42,127 nucleotides of DNA from Phascolarctobacterium sp. (GTDB taxonomy: Bacteria; Bacillota; Negativicutes; Acidaminococcales; Acidaminococcaceae): assembly GCA_030531205.1 (NCBI GenBank), contig JAUNOC010000011.1, positions 1 to 42,127 on the forward strand, read 5' to 3'. Each line of letters opens with the position of its first letter. The stretch's first letter is position 1. The position numbers were made by a program, and so were the translations under genes. A model generated the notes under the pieces. It saw only the letters and a list, made by a program, of their open reading frames with translations. It ran no database searches and was not told where the DNA came from. Positions 7,501 to 14,652 of the stretch are shown in pieces.

Positions 7501-10223
7501 GAACCAAATAATCCGGAATCATTTTCATAGAAACTCAAGCCAGCATATGGGTGTTCATCTGCATGTCCATACAATTCATTAGTCCATGTTGCACCATTAG
7601 CCAACCATAAATTAATTTCACCACGGAACGGAACCGCACCAGTAACATTATTTGAATAAGCATTATGAGCCACACCAATCCAAGTAGAATCAGCAGTGTT
7701 CAAACCCAAATTAATAAAGCTCTCATAATGATTAGGATCTAAACTGCTGTTATCCGCACCACAGGTTACACCCAAGTTACCCTTAATGTTTACTTTCTTA
7801 TTTCCTGCCCCAGTAACATTACCTTTAACAGCGCCAACAGTATCCTTAGTCACGTTCATATAAATATAACCGTCTTCCGCCCGCATAGCATCATAAACCG
7901 TATCGCCACCAACCATGCCCCCAGTTGTGCCTTCTTTGTAAATTGTCGGATCGATTTCAATGTAACCGCCACCATCAATATTGATTACACCGCCACCACC
8001 GTTGATATAAAGTGCCGCCGCCTGAGAAACAATATCCACGTCACCGGTAATATTCACACCGCCAGATTTTTGGCAGGCATTCAAACCACTCTGAACATAC
8101 ACCGCCGCATTGCCAAAATATACAAAACCAAGAGTTGCACCATTAGTGCCATAACCATTAGTACCCCATTTACCATCTGCTGTGTCAGGATCTTTAATGG
8201 TCAAATTACCATCAATGTTTACAAAAGAATTAGCAAAAGTATGAACACCCATTAATGCTGTAAGACCTGCATAAACCTTAATTTCCACATCACCCTTGAT
8301 GTTCATTTGCGTAGGATTGTCATAATCAGTATTTTTGATACTGATGGCTTCCGCCCGCTTGGTGTTGTCCAAATTGATTTTTAATGTTCCCACATCAATT
8401 TTAATTGTGTTGTTATTTACATTTGATCCATCTTTATTAAGTTGATAAATACCATAGGCAGTTGTGGCATCACCTGTTACATTCAAATTTAAAGTTTTAC
8501 CACTACCAATAATTTCCACATTACCTGTATTGGTAATTCCCCTGTAATCAGCACCACTGCCGCTCAAAGTAATCGTGGTAGTATCATCCAAATGATACTT
8601 CCCATCCTCACGCAAAATACCAGCCTTCTTATACTCTTTATCATTACTCTCCACACCGGTAATCATATTACCCAAAGCAAATTTTGTTTGTGCAGTTTTA
8701 TATACATCCGGCTCATAACTGCCCTTGCCTGTTAAATTATCAAAAACAATATTGCCCGCTTTCAGCATAACCGAACTTGCGGTCAATCCTTCGGCTATCT
8801 GTACATAACCGGCTAAATTTTCTTCCCCTGTTATATAGCCAATGTAGTAAAGTTTGCAGGCCAAAGCGGTCAGGACATTATCCACTATTGTGTTATTCGC
8901 CATATCAATACCTGTGTTATCAGTAATCAAGGTAATAGATGTACCGGCATTGGCAGAAGTTATCTTAATATCTCCTGCATAATCACTTGCTTCATCACCG
9001 TCATTAGTATGAGCATAGAACACCTTAACCATACCATCCAATTTATCAATGGTAAGAGCATTAGTGTCCTTCATCATAATTATGCCTTCAGTACCAGCCG
9101 CACCGCCGGTCAGATTGGTGATATGACTGCCGTTAAACCCTGTTTGGTCACCCCATTTATCATTAGTCCATATTGCACCATTCTGCAACCACAAATTAAC
9201 AGTTCCCCCATTATTATAAGCCACACCTTCCCAAGTGGAAGTACTCTTGGTCATTGCCAAATTAACAGTACCGGAATTAGTAGCAACCACATTACCGTTA
9301 ATCTTTACCTCATTAGTATGCGGTACTGCTCCAAAGGTAATTACACCCTTGGAAAAAGTGTCTTTCAAATTAATATCAATTTGACCCCCATCTGCTAACA
9401 AAGCCGCATAATTATTTGTATTAGCGTTATCTACATAAATAGTAGTTGCTGAACTTGCTTTATCACTGCCAACCGCCACCTTGGAACTGGACTTGGACAC
9501 AATACCATTGCCCTGAACATAAGCAGTGTACTTGGGAACTAAAACCTCACTGTTATTAGTTGCATAAATTCCTGCCGCCTTATCACTGCCGGTAGCAGTT
9601 GTACTTAAACCATAAGTAATGGTGTCACCACTTTTACTGCCAATGGCGAAATCCTTAACCGCAGTCCCATAAGCACCAATAAAAGTACTGTTATCCGCAT
9701 AAAGTCCGTAGACACCTGCTGCTCCGGAAACACTAATATTGGTTGTCATAAAAGGCATATATCCTAAACCATTATTCAAATAAAAACCATAAGCATTTGC
9801 GGTTCCTGATGCCGTGGCATTCAAAACCAAATTTGATGTTGTTGCAGTAGCGGAAGTAAAATTAAAATCACCACCATTAATGATATTAATTGCTACCATA
9901 TCATCATCTGCGGTAATGCCGTTAACCGTTAATGTCTTACTTTTACTATTTACCAACCATGCATTAGTACCATCCAAAGTAATGCCATCCAAAGTTACAT
10001 CGCCGGCATAGGTATATTTTTTGTAGCTGGTCTTTGTTGTACCCGTATTTTTAGGATTAGCTGTAGAACCAGTTGTAATTCCACCCGATTTAACACCTGT
10101 GGATGCAACTGTATCGTCAGCAGTACCTGTAATAGTCAACGCCAATGCAAAACTCGGTGCCAGCATCATGCCGCCCAACACCGTTGCCAAAATCGCCTTA
10201 TTCAATAGTTTCTTTTTGAACAT
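1554..10223 (-). CDS. Autotransporter fused to a BtuB-like TonB-dependent receptor (2889 aa, two outer-membrane barrels)
   Basis: One frame encodes two complete outer-membrane proteins. Residues 1-28 are a signal peptide (FKKKLLNKAIL...SFALA). Residues 30-1930 are a beta-helical passenger with four related modules. Each module ends in a block like LARKLYYTAYVDGERNLSG, near residues 450, 990, 1470 and 1836. Residues 1950-2214 are an autotransporter barrel (GVWAKYYSGRQEY to WRVDVGLMFTF). A 70-residue linker follows, then a TonB-box-like DECIVTAT (about 2284), a plug domain (VVTRHEIEEM, ILVDGVKIND, IERIEVLRGAAGVLYG) and a receptor barrel ending GRAFMVGLQFTF. The receptor half has no signal peptide of its own, so it depends on the fusion. 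The chosen ATG has AAGGAGG 5 bases upstream; the longer GTG start at 10241 would include that site. The plug resembles BtuB, and the cobalamin riboswitch upstream supports B12-type import. The exact substrate is an inference. Confidence 0.9.
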   Translation of the reverse strand: MFKKKLLNKAILATVLGGMMLAPSFALALTITGTADDTVASTGVKSGGITTGSTANPKNTGTTKTSYKKYTYAGDVTLDGITLDGTNAWLVNSKSKTLTVNGITADDDMVAINIINGGDFNFTSATATTSNLVLNATASGTANAYGFYLNNGLGYMPFMTTNISVSGAAGVYGLYADNSTFIGAYGTAVKDFAIGSKSGDTITYGLSTTATGSDKAAGIYATNNSEVLVPKYTAYVQGNGIVSKSSSKVAVGSDKASSATTIYVDNANTNNYAALLADGGQIDINLKDTFSKGVITFGAVPHTNEVKINGNVVATNSGTVNLAMTKSTSTWEGVAYNNGGTVNLWLQNGAIWTNDKWGDQTGFNGSHITNLTGGAAGTEGIIMMKDTNALTIDKLDGMVKVFYAHTNDGDEASDYAGDIKITSANAGTSITLITDNTGIDMANNTIVDNVLTALACKLYYIGYITGEENLAGYVQIAEGLTASSVMLKAGNIVFDNLTGKGSYEPDVYKTAQTKFALGNMITGVESNDKEYKKAGILREDGKYHLDDTTTITLSGSGADYRGITNTGNVEIIGSGKTLNLNVTGDATTAYGIYQLNKDGSNVNNNTIKIDVGTLKINLDNTKRAEAISIKNTDYDNPTQMNIKGDVEIKVYAGLTALMGVHTFANSFVNIDGNLTIKDPDTADGKWGTNGYGTNGATLGFVYFGNAAVYVQSGLNACQKSGGVNITGDVDIVSQAAALYINGGGGVINIDGGGYIEIDPTIYKEGTTGGMVGGDTVYDAMRAEDGYIYMNVTKDTVGAVKGNVTGAGNKKVNIKGNLGVTCGADNSSLDPNHYESFINLGLNTADSTWIGVAHNAYSNNVTGAVPFRGEINLWLANGATWTNELYGHADEHPYAGLSFYENDSGLFGSRINKLTGGATAATAGIIVQNDARPITIDSYSGYTKFIFSHNNSGTAITDYSAGDIIIKNAASGSNISLITDNQGINTSNTTVVDNVLGALARKLYYTAYVDGERNLSGSVGIAEGLTGSSATLFSDNFGYIAETGQGVYKDIVPPAEPVDPIPADVSSDVLTATMKDKAFLNDKITSSNNVVNYNLTDKAYSYHSLNAAPDSKAVIDVGDGNAIYFDGKTNRNLGIVLNDGANVTINGNVNVSSYSESYSAAGIAMVIGGTGIGKKTDLTINGKVTMGSADAPGVMAEDKHGAYGFYEGTRWTGAAINMNMGHGSTINITDGLTAYVDGHGIVTDPYYADPNYADKDLAVVNVNGNTNIVVSSSEDVGLYSLANFGGTININMKNGNPDNSKVNISGNAIVMKDAYGSGNNPYFYRSGVINLALTTADSLWIGAVDNTGNTQAGEFNLYLQNGGTWNYENASKMDGLSAGTMPDPSFMFYGSYDGVSHITSLTGGENNTDAGKINIVSDDKIIVGSYSGNINVNYSNSGSSMSGGVMSIANADVASVITLIASNEGVTAENYQQVLNALAGQLYYTAGNENLIGKLKIDGTSYGGYIAFDGSGKGYFTTETNKTLAETPLGGLQDDNFENVDVSGSGTERTYTMTNGIKVEVTTGSAIVTQNTNATNADVIVKNGNNLLVLVADQKTSPVIDASNGNVDINGAVRMKGQDGQKLINVGEGKKVVIDGAEMSNAVAGSGDGTVSNPAIDMKDGSSIYIGEYVNSSNEKVFSKRDVQFIGDVQNTSGSFNIALMTDRSYWDGDYQNEDAEFNIDINSHGAKWSGSANGDVINVNLTQGTWVNMGASSSTGNNFTLKGGGAGKAFLDMSNASSGNVTIDNYSGGMTIIYGHEAATPTTILGGTVRIVSAASGSVINMMTLNAGIDMNDPDSILDTMEAVANKLLYTNYATEGNIKGTVGIGEGLTRPTMVSHIADYKFDAEPASIDRTTLRDTLAHGEIVYGDTETAMMRGAKMAMASTAMIWRAEANDLNKRMGDLQLRKEEAGVWAKYYSGRQEYNNNGSFSNKYKAVQVGVDKTLGHGWLGGIAFSYDDGSGSLNNGGSSDNKVQSLGFYGTKVNKNGEYIDLIGKFSRLENEYTVYNDYGYSLDGDYKNFGMSVSAEYGKHINLKNGLVLTPAVEFTLGRINSKNYDAYSEYYDKSMTVKQDAFNSAIGRIGISIGKEADRYSYYAKLGLAHEFAGGFDTTYSAPGEPTSGTSVDFKDTWKEVQFGGSVKLKNDALLYGSFSKSFGGDVKEKWRVDVGLMFTFNHISDFFGNCSNKGQKSDAEAVPVSNLTNQVQQVEAVASDITGTQVENDSVTVGDSMAVAQAKPVHSSGNTYVMDECIVTATKTKQRITDATADVSVVTRHEIEEMNITTVEEALRTVPGVQFNNYGGGNQMNGNLSSVRINGSKDIAILVDGVKINDFQGVGESGNMYAGVLNNMNNIERIEVLRGAAGVLYGSGAKGGVINIITREIQENKTIVDTSVGSFGRKDYKFNTMGKGGKMTYNIYQGTFKQGDITDGNGDKWEGHTKTKNFGTKITYAFNENNKLTFDYMDISSHFNGSDYVYSNKYDGKYDSTMWSVRDDWKINDNWSNVFVYRKNEEKRNYKQQYYAGYMLETSDTDYAYTFISDQVTFHNNRHNMVLGADYSYAKDKKMTGVKSNWDRDDIRNTSMYINEDWTIIPHVTLSGGIRRDHTNHENVDDHTSKSYKLAWDVTKKDTVYAGRSEYFILPSMDQMFDPVYGNKNLKPAEGRTESIGYNKKFDDNNFFTVNYFQTKEEVGIGWSGTTRINTSGVSRGWNAQYTSRLSDKWNFNLGWSHLFEKSSNDDSYSLGYYPRDLATFAFFYECGKFSGGIDGTWFFRKLDNSGRREFPVDNYGIYNLSLNYKPTKNMKLYCKIENIFNKFYAEHTNDGTDPYLTAGGERKYYAMPGRAFMVGLQFTF

Positions 10224-10282
10224 CATTTCCTCCTTATACACTCATCCCCTTGCCCTCTTTCGCAAAGATTGTGTTTTTGAAC

Positions 10283-10361
10283 AAAATAAAAACCTGCTTT
10301 AACATGCTTCGGCAATCTGTTCCCCACTTGAACAGACCGCCTAAGACATGTCATTGCAGGT
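10283..10361 (-). terminator. Strong terminator-like hairpin just upstream of the fusion gene
   Basis: On the minus strand ACCTGC and CATG pair with CATG and GCAGGT at the base. An upper 12-bp stem, GGCGGTCTGTTC with GAACAGATTGCC (two G-T pairs), closes on AAGTGGG. A TTTTTATTTT run follows. The other strand also ends in a T-run (10361-10370), so the hairpin could act in both directions. It lies 60 bases before the ATG with no promoter in between that I can see. Transcripts of the fusion gene must therefore read through it, which suggests a second control point. Confidence 0.7.
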
Positions 10362-10366
10362 CTTTT

Positions 10367-10444
10367 TTATTGATGGCACATCCGGCTTTAACGGTTAGAA
10401 ATGATAGCGGCTGGGTTTCACAGCTCTTTCGGCTTAATCAATAA
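10367..10444 (-). promoter_or_regulatory. Unidentified structured leader RNA (closed stem, possible aptamer)
   Basis: TTATTGAT and ATCAATAA form a perfect 8-bp closing stem around 62 bases that contain GCTG-TGAAACC-CAGC and a second weak stem, CCG...CGG. It lies between the small ORF and the second terminator, the usual place for an aptamer. I could not match it to a riboswitch class that I know. Confidence 0.4.
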
Positions 10445-10449
10445 CAACT

Positions 10450-10623
10450 TTATTCTGGTTTGCCCGGTTTCACCCTCCTTTCACCGCTCTTGCGTCTGAT
10501 TTTATGCCTGAGTACCAACACCTCATGCAAGAGTTCCACATATTCCAATCTGTTGATGACTACCAAATTCTGCTTTTCTAACAAAAGCTTTTTCCGTAGT
10601 ACTTTGATTTCCTCAGTTTTCAT
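10450..10623 (-). CDS. Small basic helical ORF (57 aa) between riboswitch terminator and fusion gene
   Basis: The peptide starts MKTEEIKVLRKKLLL and is rich in Lys, Arg, Leu and Glu with a basic tail (RRKSGERRVKPGKPE); it has no signal peptide. I do not recognise it. ATG 10623 directly follows the T-run of the riboswitch terminator. Its ribosome-binding site (GAAAGGA) is the 3' arm of that terminator, so terminator folding would also hide it. A GTG at 10641 lies inside the hairpin and is less likely. It may be a leader peptide, a real small protein in the B12 regulon, or a chance frame in a long leader. Confidence 0.4.
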   Translation of the reverse strand: MKTEEIKVLRKKLLLEKQNLVVINRLEYVELLHEVLVLRHKIRRKSGERRVKPGKPE

Positions 10624-10654
10624 AAAAAAATCCTTTCGCACTACGCAAAAGGAT
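10624..10654 (-). terminator. Terminator forming the expression platform of the cobalamin riboswitch
   Basis: Minus-strand ATCCTTTTGC pairs with GCGAAAGGAT (10 bp, one T-G pair) around GTAGT and is followed by seven T. It sits about 60 bases after the aptamer. Upstream of it, ATCACA and TGTGAT (10668-10689) form a small hairpin. Confidence 0.8.
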
Positions 10655-10714
10655 ACTTATCTCTGAAATCACAAATCCACACCTGTGATATCCGTCAAAA
10701 TACGTCTTCCGCGC

Positions 10715-10885
10715 ATTAACTTGACAACACTCGGCAGGTCTTCTGACTCAGTTTCAACACATATTTCCCCTTCTCGGATGGTGAATCCAATGGATAAAGA
10801 AATATGCTCCACATTACAGCTACGGTGACAGCATCGGGTTCTAACCGATTTCCCATTTTAAGCACATAGCACCAAATGTTCTCTT
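10715..10885 (-). promoter_or_regulatory. Cobalamin (B12) riboswitch aptamer
   Basis: Reading the minus strand, the class hallmarks appear in order: GGTGC, TTAAAATGGGAA, GGTTAGAACCC, GATGCTGTCACCGTAGCTGTAA, a CCATTGG segment, and the B12 box GAGTCAGAAGACCTGCC. The order and spacing fit the adenosylcobalamin family. With the terminator that follows, it should stop transcription when B12 is plentiful. The next large gene downstream is the autotransporter/TonB-receptor fusion, the expected kind of target. Confidence 0.93.
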
Positions 10886-10899
10886 ATGAAGTTATAACA

Positions 10900-10928
10900 A
10901 TGATAGCACTAACGCCTTAACTTGTCAA
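10900..10928 (-). promoter_or_regulatory. Promoter of the riboswitch transcript
   Basis: TTGACA (10923-10928) and TATCAT (10900-10905) are 17 bp apart on the minus strand. Transcription would start about 10 bases before the aptamer. Confidence 0.75.
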
Positions 10929-10972
10929 GGATTTTAATCAAAATAGGAATTATTCTCAGTTCCAACTGTTCC

Positions 10973-11266
10973 AAAAAAATTCTCTCATTCAAAACTGAAA
11001 AAATCATGAAAAGTTGTTTTCAAAATCGCGAGATTTTATATCAAAGTCGCGAGATTTTAACTTTTGAATTTTGCTGCTTTGAACGAAAACAAAAGTCCTC
11101 TTCACACTGAAAGTATTTTCATCACTGAACTCACTCGTCAGCAAAACACAATTAAAAGCGTGAAAAACGATTTCTAAAATGACGTCATTCTATTACAAAA
11201 TAACGTCATTTTGAGATTAAGATTTTGCTGTTCCAAATGCTTTTTAACGCTGAGTGAAAAGCGAAA
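10973..11266 (+). repeat. 294-bp two-hairpin repeat element, copy B
   Basis: Same length and orientation as copy A (840-1133), with two differences by eye (G for A near position 24 of the element and again just after the second stem). The two stem-loops and the linker are unchanged. With copy A it forms a direct repeat around about 9.8 kb that contains the riboswitch and the fusion gene. The ORFs crossing it are not supported. Confidence 0.85.
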
Positions 11267-11665
11267 CAAAAAAATAGTCCGCTGAATGCGAACTGTTTTT
11301 TCCCGCCCAGGCGTGGGCGGGGTGGATTGCCTAAAGGAACATAGAAGGGCAAGACGGGGTGGGTCGCTCTCCTCGACTGAAGAATTGAACTTAACATAGC
11401 ACTGACTATTGCTATAATCACAGGAACTCTTTACCATATTTGTTCTTTATTCTTTGATTATTTGGTCTTTATTCTTATCGCAGAGAGCGACCCCACCACC
11501 GTCTTTCTACGTTCCTTTAGACGGTCCCCCGCCCCACGCCTGGGGCGGAAAAAGTTAGCACTATGCCACCTTTCCTGAAACCTGACACCTCATACCTGAA
11601 ACCTAAATATATAATCACTGGAACATTTTACCATAATTACGCATTACGCATTGCGAATTACGCAT
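11267..11665. repeat. Composite intergenic inverted-repeat element
   Basis: It begins AGTCCGCTGAATGCGAACT and has a GC-rich hairpin, CCCGCCCAGGCGTGGGCGGG, at 11304-11323. Two AATCACAGGAACTC/CACTGGAACATT motifs lie at 11415 and 11610. A mirrored half (GAGCGACCCCACC...CCGTC...GTTCC) closes with CCCCGCCCCACGCCTGGGGC. The two halves can pair over a long distance with many interruptions. The stretch ends in short tandem units (CCTGACACC, CCTGAAACC) and ATTACGCATTGCGAATTACGCATT units. No gene is seen. Confidence 0.65.
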
Positions 11666-11671
11666 TAACCG

Positions 11672-11700
11672 AAAAAGCACTGCCATCGGCAGTGCTTTTT
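11672..11700. terminator. Bidirectional terminator
   Basis: AAAAAGCACTGCC and GGCAGTGCTTTTT pair perfectly around a short loop, with A and T runs on both sides. It lies 5 bases past the stop codon of the His-rich periplasmic protein gene and ends that transcript. Confidence 0.9.
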
Positions 11701-11705
11701 GGGTT

Positions 11706-12170
11706 TTACTTCTCCCTGTGCATCATTGGAGGTGTTTGATGCCAGTGTTTCATTCCGTTTTTCATACCGTGTTTTTCACCACGGAAATCATGCTTATGAT
11801 GTTTGTTTTTGAAATGACGGTCAAAGGACATTGTTTCCATTTTGATTACTTCCTTCTGTTCCGGAGTCATGCTCTTGAACTTCTCCGCCATCATCTTTCT
11901 GTGTTCCCGACCCTCAGTTATGAATTTTTCCACTTCCGCCTTTTGCTCCTCAGAAAGGGCTGCTTTCTTCTCCTTCAGCATTTGCTGTTTCAACCCTTTG
12001 TGAATTGCCATTTTCTGTTCACCCGGTTTCATGTCTTTCAGTTGTTCCCACTGCTGGGGAGTCAGATCCAAGGGGGCAACGGCTTTGGGAACTTCTTTTG
12101 CGAATACCATTCCGCTTGCCAGGATACCCAACATGGTCACGGTTAAAATTGTTTTCTTTGCGTTCATCAT
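11706..12170 (-). CDS. Small His-rich periplasmic protein with LTxxQ motifs (Spy/CpxP-like)
   Basis: About 154 residues with a clear signal peptide (KKTILTVTMLGILASGMVFA). A helical, highly charged body holds two LTxxQ-type motifs, LTPQQWEQLKDM and MTPEQKEVIKME, and there is an ALSEEQKAEVEKF repeat between them. The last 35 residues are rich in His and Met (HFKNKHHKHDF, HGMKNGMKHWHQTPPMMH). LTxxQ proteins such as Spy and CpxP are periplasmic chaperones or stress sensors, and the tail suggests metal binding. Both roles are inferred by similarity. ATG 12170 sits 8 bases after AAAGGAG; ATG 12167 is also possible. It stands alone, with its own terminator. Confidence 0.7.
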   Translation of the reverse strand: MMNAKKTILTVTMLGILASGMVFAKEVPKAVAPLDLTPQQWEQLKDMKPGEQKMAIHKGLKQQMLKEKKAALSEEQKAEVEKFITEGREHRKMMAEKFKSMTPEQKEVIKMETMSFDRHFKNKHHKHDFRGEKHGMKNGMKHWHQTPPMMHREK

Positions 12171-12276
12171 TTTCATCACTCCTTTTCTTTAACACCGCAT
12201 CGGGCTTTCCCTTTGCTTGACTGTATTGTACGGAAAAAATGTGACGAAAATATGACAAAATTATTTTTTTCAAAAA

Positions 12277-14652
12277 TTAAATTTCTACCGTTATTTTTGA
12301 ATATCCTTTTTCGTTCCGTGTTACCACAATCTGCTGGTCTATGCGTTCTTTCAGTTCTTCAATGTGGGATATGATTCCCACCAAATGCCGGTTGTCCGCC
12401 AAGGTGTCCAAAACATCAACGGTAGTATTCAGGAAATCTTTGGACAATGAACCGAAGCCCTCATCAATAAACATGGTTTCAATATTGATGCCGCCGGCAC
12501 TTGCCTGTACCTCGTCCGCCATCCCCAACGCCATAGCCAAAGATGCCATAAAGGTTTCCCCACCGCTTAATGAATTGGCGCTCCGTTCCATACCGCTGTG
12601 ATGAATATCGTGAACATTCAAATCCAGCCCCACCTTGGCATTGCCCTTGGAGTCGCTGTCATCCTTGCGTACCAGGGAATAACGGGCATGGGAAATTTTC
12701 AGAAGACGGTTATTGGCATAAGCCAGAATCCTGTCAAAATAGGCCTGCTGCATATAGGTTTCAAAACTGAGTTTTGACGCAGAGGCAGTGTTCAAATTAC
12801 CGCTTAATGTGCGGTACAAATTGTCTATTTCCTGACGCTCCGCCTCAATCTTCACCATAGCCGCCTGCTTATCCTGAATACTCTTGGCACTGGCGGCATT
12901 AAGCATCTGCCTTGCTTTGACGATATCTGCCTGCTCTTTCACCGCTCCTAAAGCACGAAGATTTTCTGAAGATTTTTTTCGCAAGTCATCTACATTTTCT
13001 GTCTTGCCTAATTTGGCTATTTCTTCTTTTAAGTTCTTAATTGCCCCGTCAACAGCCGCCGCTTCCTGACCTGACTTTAATGCTTTTTCCTGAATTCTCT
13101 TTTGATACTGCTCCACACTTTCATTTGGCAACATTCCCAATTCTTTTTCCTTGTCCTTTTCCTGCCGTTCCAATTCTTTCAACCGCAAGGATGTATTGGT
13201 GCCGTCCTCCGTTACCCGTTTATCTATCGTTGCCAAATCAAGGCCGGTAACATCTTCCTGATAAAAATCGCTGACTGCCGCCAAATAATTTTTCAAAGCG
13301 TCTTCTTTCACAACTTTAGCATTATCCAATTTCCCCTGAATTCTTTGCCTTGCACCCTCCGCCACATCAAACGCCTGCTTAGCGTCTTTCACCGCTTCTT
13401 CCGTTGGTGCAGCACTGCTCAACTGGGCGGGAGACGGATGTTCCAACGCTCCGCAAACCGGACAGGGTATTCCTTCCTGCAAAGTTTCCGCTATGATGCC
13501 TGCCTGTGCCATTAAGAACGCACCATAAACATTGTCATATTGCTTTTTTTCCTGCAACGCTTCTTCTGCCGCTTTTTTCAAATCGTTACCAATATTCAGC
13601 AAATTAACCTTTGCCTTTTGGTTTTCATGACTTAATGTGAAAAGACTACGCAACTCTAACAAAGCATTTTTCGTATTTGCCTGTTGCTCACGGCAGTCCG
13701 TAAAGAAAAGCAATGCCTCACTCACTTTGCCGGCATCCTCCTTGGCTTTCGCCGCCGCACTGTCCGCCGCCGTTTTTTGCTTTTCCAATTTTGTTAGTTT
13801 TTCTGTTTGCTGAACAAAGGTATTTGCTTTTTCCAAAGCAATCTTTAATTGCACTTCCTCTTTCTGCAAACGCTCAATTTCTTCATTATGCTTTTTTAAC
13901 AGTTCCTTATCAATTTTATCAAACTGCTGTAAAAGTTCCAGCACCCGTTCCACCTGCACAAACTCCGCCTGTTGCATATCTTGTAACTCTTGGGCATATT
14001 GTTCATCACTGGCGGTAATCTCGTGCAATTTGTCATTAATTTCCCTTTTGCGTGCCTCATACTCATTTACCAAAGCCGTATGTTTATCTTTAATATGATA
14101 TTCCAAATTGATATAGGCATTGGTGTTGAAAATCTCCCGCAAAAGTTCCCGTCTTTCCTTTGTGGACTTCTGCAAAATTTTGGCAAACTTGCCTTGGGCA
14201 ATCATCACAATCTGCTTGAACTGCTCCACATTAAGCCCGATTATTTCTTTAATCTTGGCGTTGACTTCCTCCGCCCGTGTAAGTGTGGTTGTGCCAAAAA
14301 CAAATTCCACCCTTGCATTATCCATAACCTTGCCTTCGCCCCGTTTCTTGGCTCTTTCATAAGCGGGTTTGCGAAAAATTTCATATTCCTGTCCATGACA
14401 AAGGAACCGCAATTTGACATAGGTATCAACATCATCCTCAATACCCATAGTCCGCAACATTTCTGTTTTCCGTTCTCCGCCGGAAACTTCGCCATAAAGG
14501 GCATAGCAAATCCCATCAAAGATAAAGGTCTTGCCACTGCCGGTTTCCCCCGTTACCAAATACAGACCGCCATTGGCAAACTGTGTAAAATCTACAACAA
14601 CCTTTTCGCCATAAGGGCCAAAGCCCTGCATTTCCAACAGTAAAGGTCTCAT
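12277..14652 (-). CDS. sbcC: Exonuclease SbcCD, subunit C (SMC-like ATPase)
   Basis: SbcC is the ATPase and coiled-coil arm of SbcCD (Mre11-Rad50 type), which opens hairpins and cuts DNA ends blocked by protein. Visible parts: Walker A GETGSGKT (about residue 35), a long coiled coil, the zinc hook CPVCG (about 395) at its tip, a second coiled coil, the signature SLSGGE (about 690) and Walker B MFIDEGFGSL (about 726). At 791 residues it is shorter than the usual 1000 or so, mainly in the coiled coil. Its ATG overlaps the sbcD stop by 4 bases, so the two are translated together. Hairpin cleavage by SbcCD is notable in a window so full of long palindromes. Confidence 0.95.
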   Translation of the reverse strand: MRPLLLEMQGFGPYGEKVVVDFTQFANGGLYLVTGETGSGKTFIFDGICYALYGEVSGGERKTEMLRTMGIEDDVDTYVKLRFLCHGQEYEIFRKPAYERAKKRGEGKVMDNARVEFVFGTTTLTRAEEVNAKIKEIIGLNVEQFKQIVMIAQGKFAKILQKSTKERRELLREIFNTNAYINLEYHIKDKHTALVNEYEARKREINDKLHEITASDEQYAQELQDMQQAEFVQVERVLELLQQFDKIDKELLKKHNEEIERLQKEEVQLKIALEKANTFVQQTEKLTKLEKQKTAADSAAAKAKEDAGKVSEALLFFTDCREQQANTKNALLELRSLFTLSHENQKAKVNLLNIGNDLKKAAEEALQEKKQYDNVYGAFLMAQAGIIAETLQEGIPCPVCGALEHPSPAQLSSAAPTEEAVKDAKQAFDVAEGARQRIQGKLDNAKVVKEDALKNYLAAVSDFYQEDVTGLDLATIDKRVTEDGTNTSLRLKELERQEKDKEKELGMLPNESVEQYQKRIQEKALKSGQEAAAVDGAIKNLKEEIAKLGKTENVDDLRKKSSENLRALGAVKEQADIVKARQMLNAASAKSIQDKQAAMVKIEAERQEIDNLYRTLSGNLNTASASKLSFETYMQQAYFDRILAYANNRLLKISHARYSLVRKDDSDSKGNAKVGLDLNVHDIHHSGMERSANSLSGGETFMASLAMALGMADEVQASAGGINIETMFIDEGFGSLSKDFLNTTVDVLDTLADNRHLVGIISHIEELKERIDQQIVVTRNEKGYSKITVEI

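Noticed and set aside
10367-10444. SAM-I riboswitch, suggested by TGTGAAACCCAGCCGC
   Set aside because: The AGAG turn, the GGTGCTAA segment and the overall length of SAM-I are absent.
10367-10480. c-di-GMP riboswitch, suggested by GGGCAAACC near 10464 (minus strand)
   Set aside because: Only one short motif agrees; the GACGCAAAGCC part and the three-helix layout are missing.
11174-11437. 87- and 71-residue ORFs on the minus strand
   Set aside because: They run through copy B of the repeat and its neighbour; the frame is not conserved in copies A or C.
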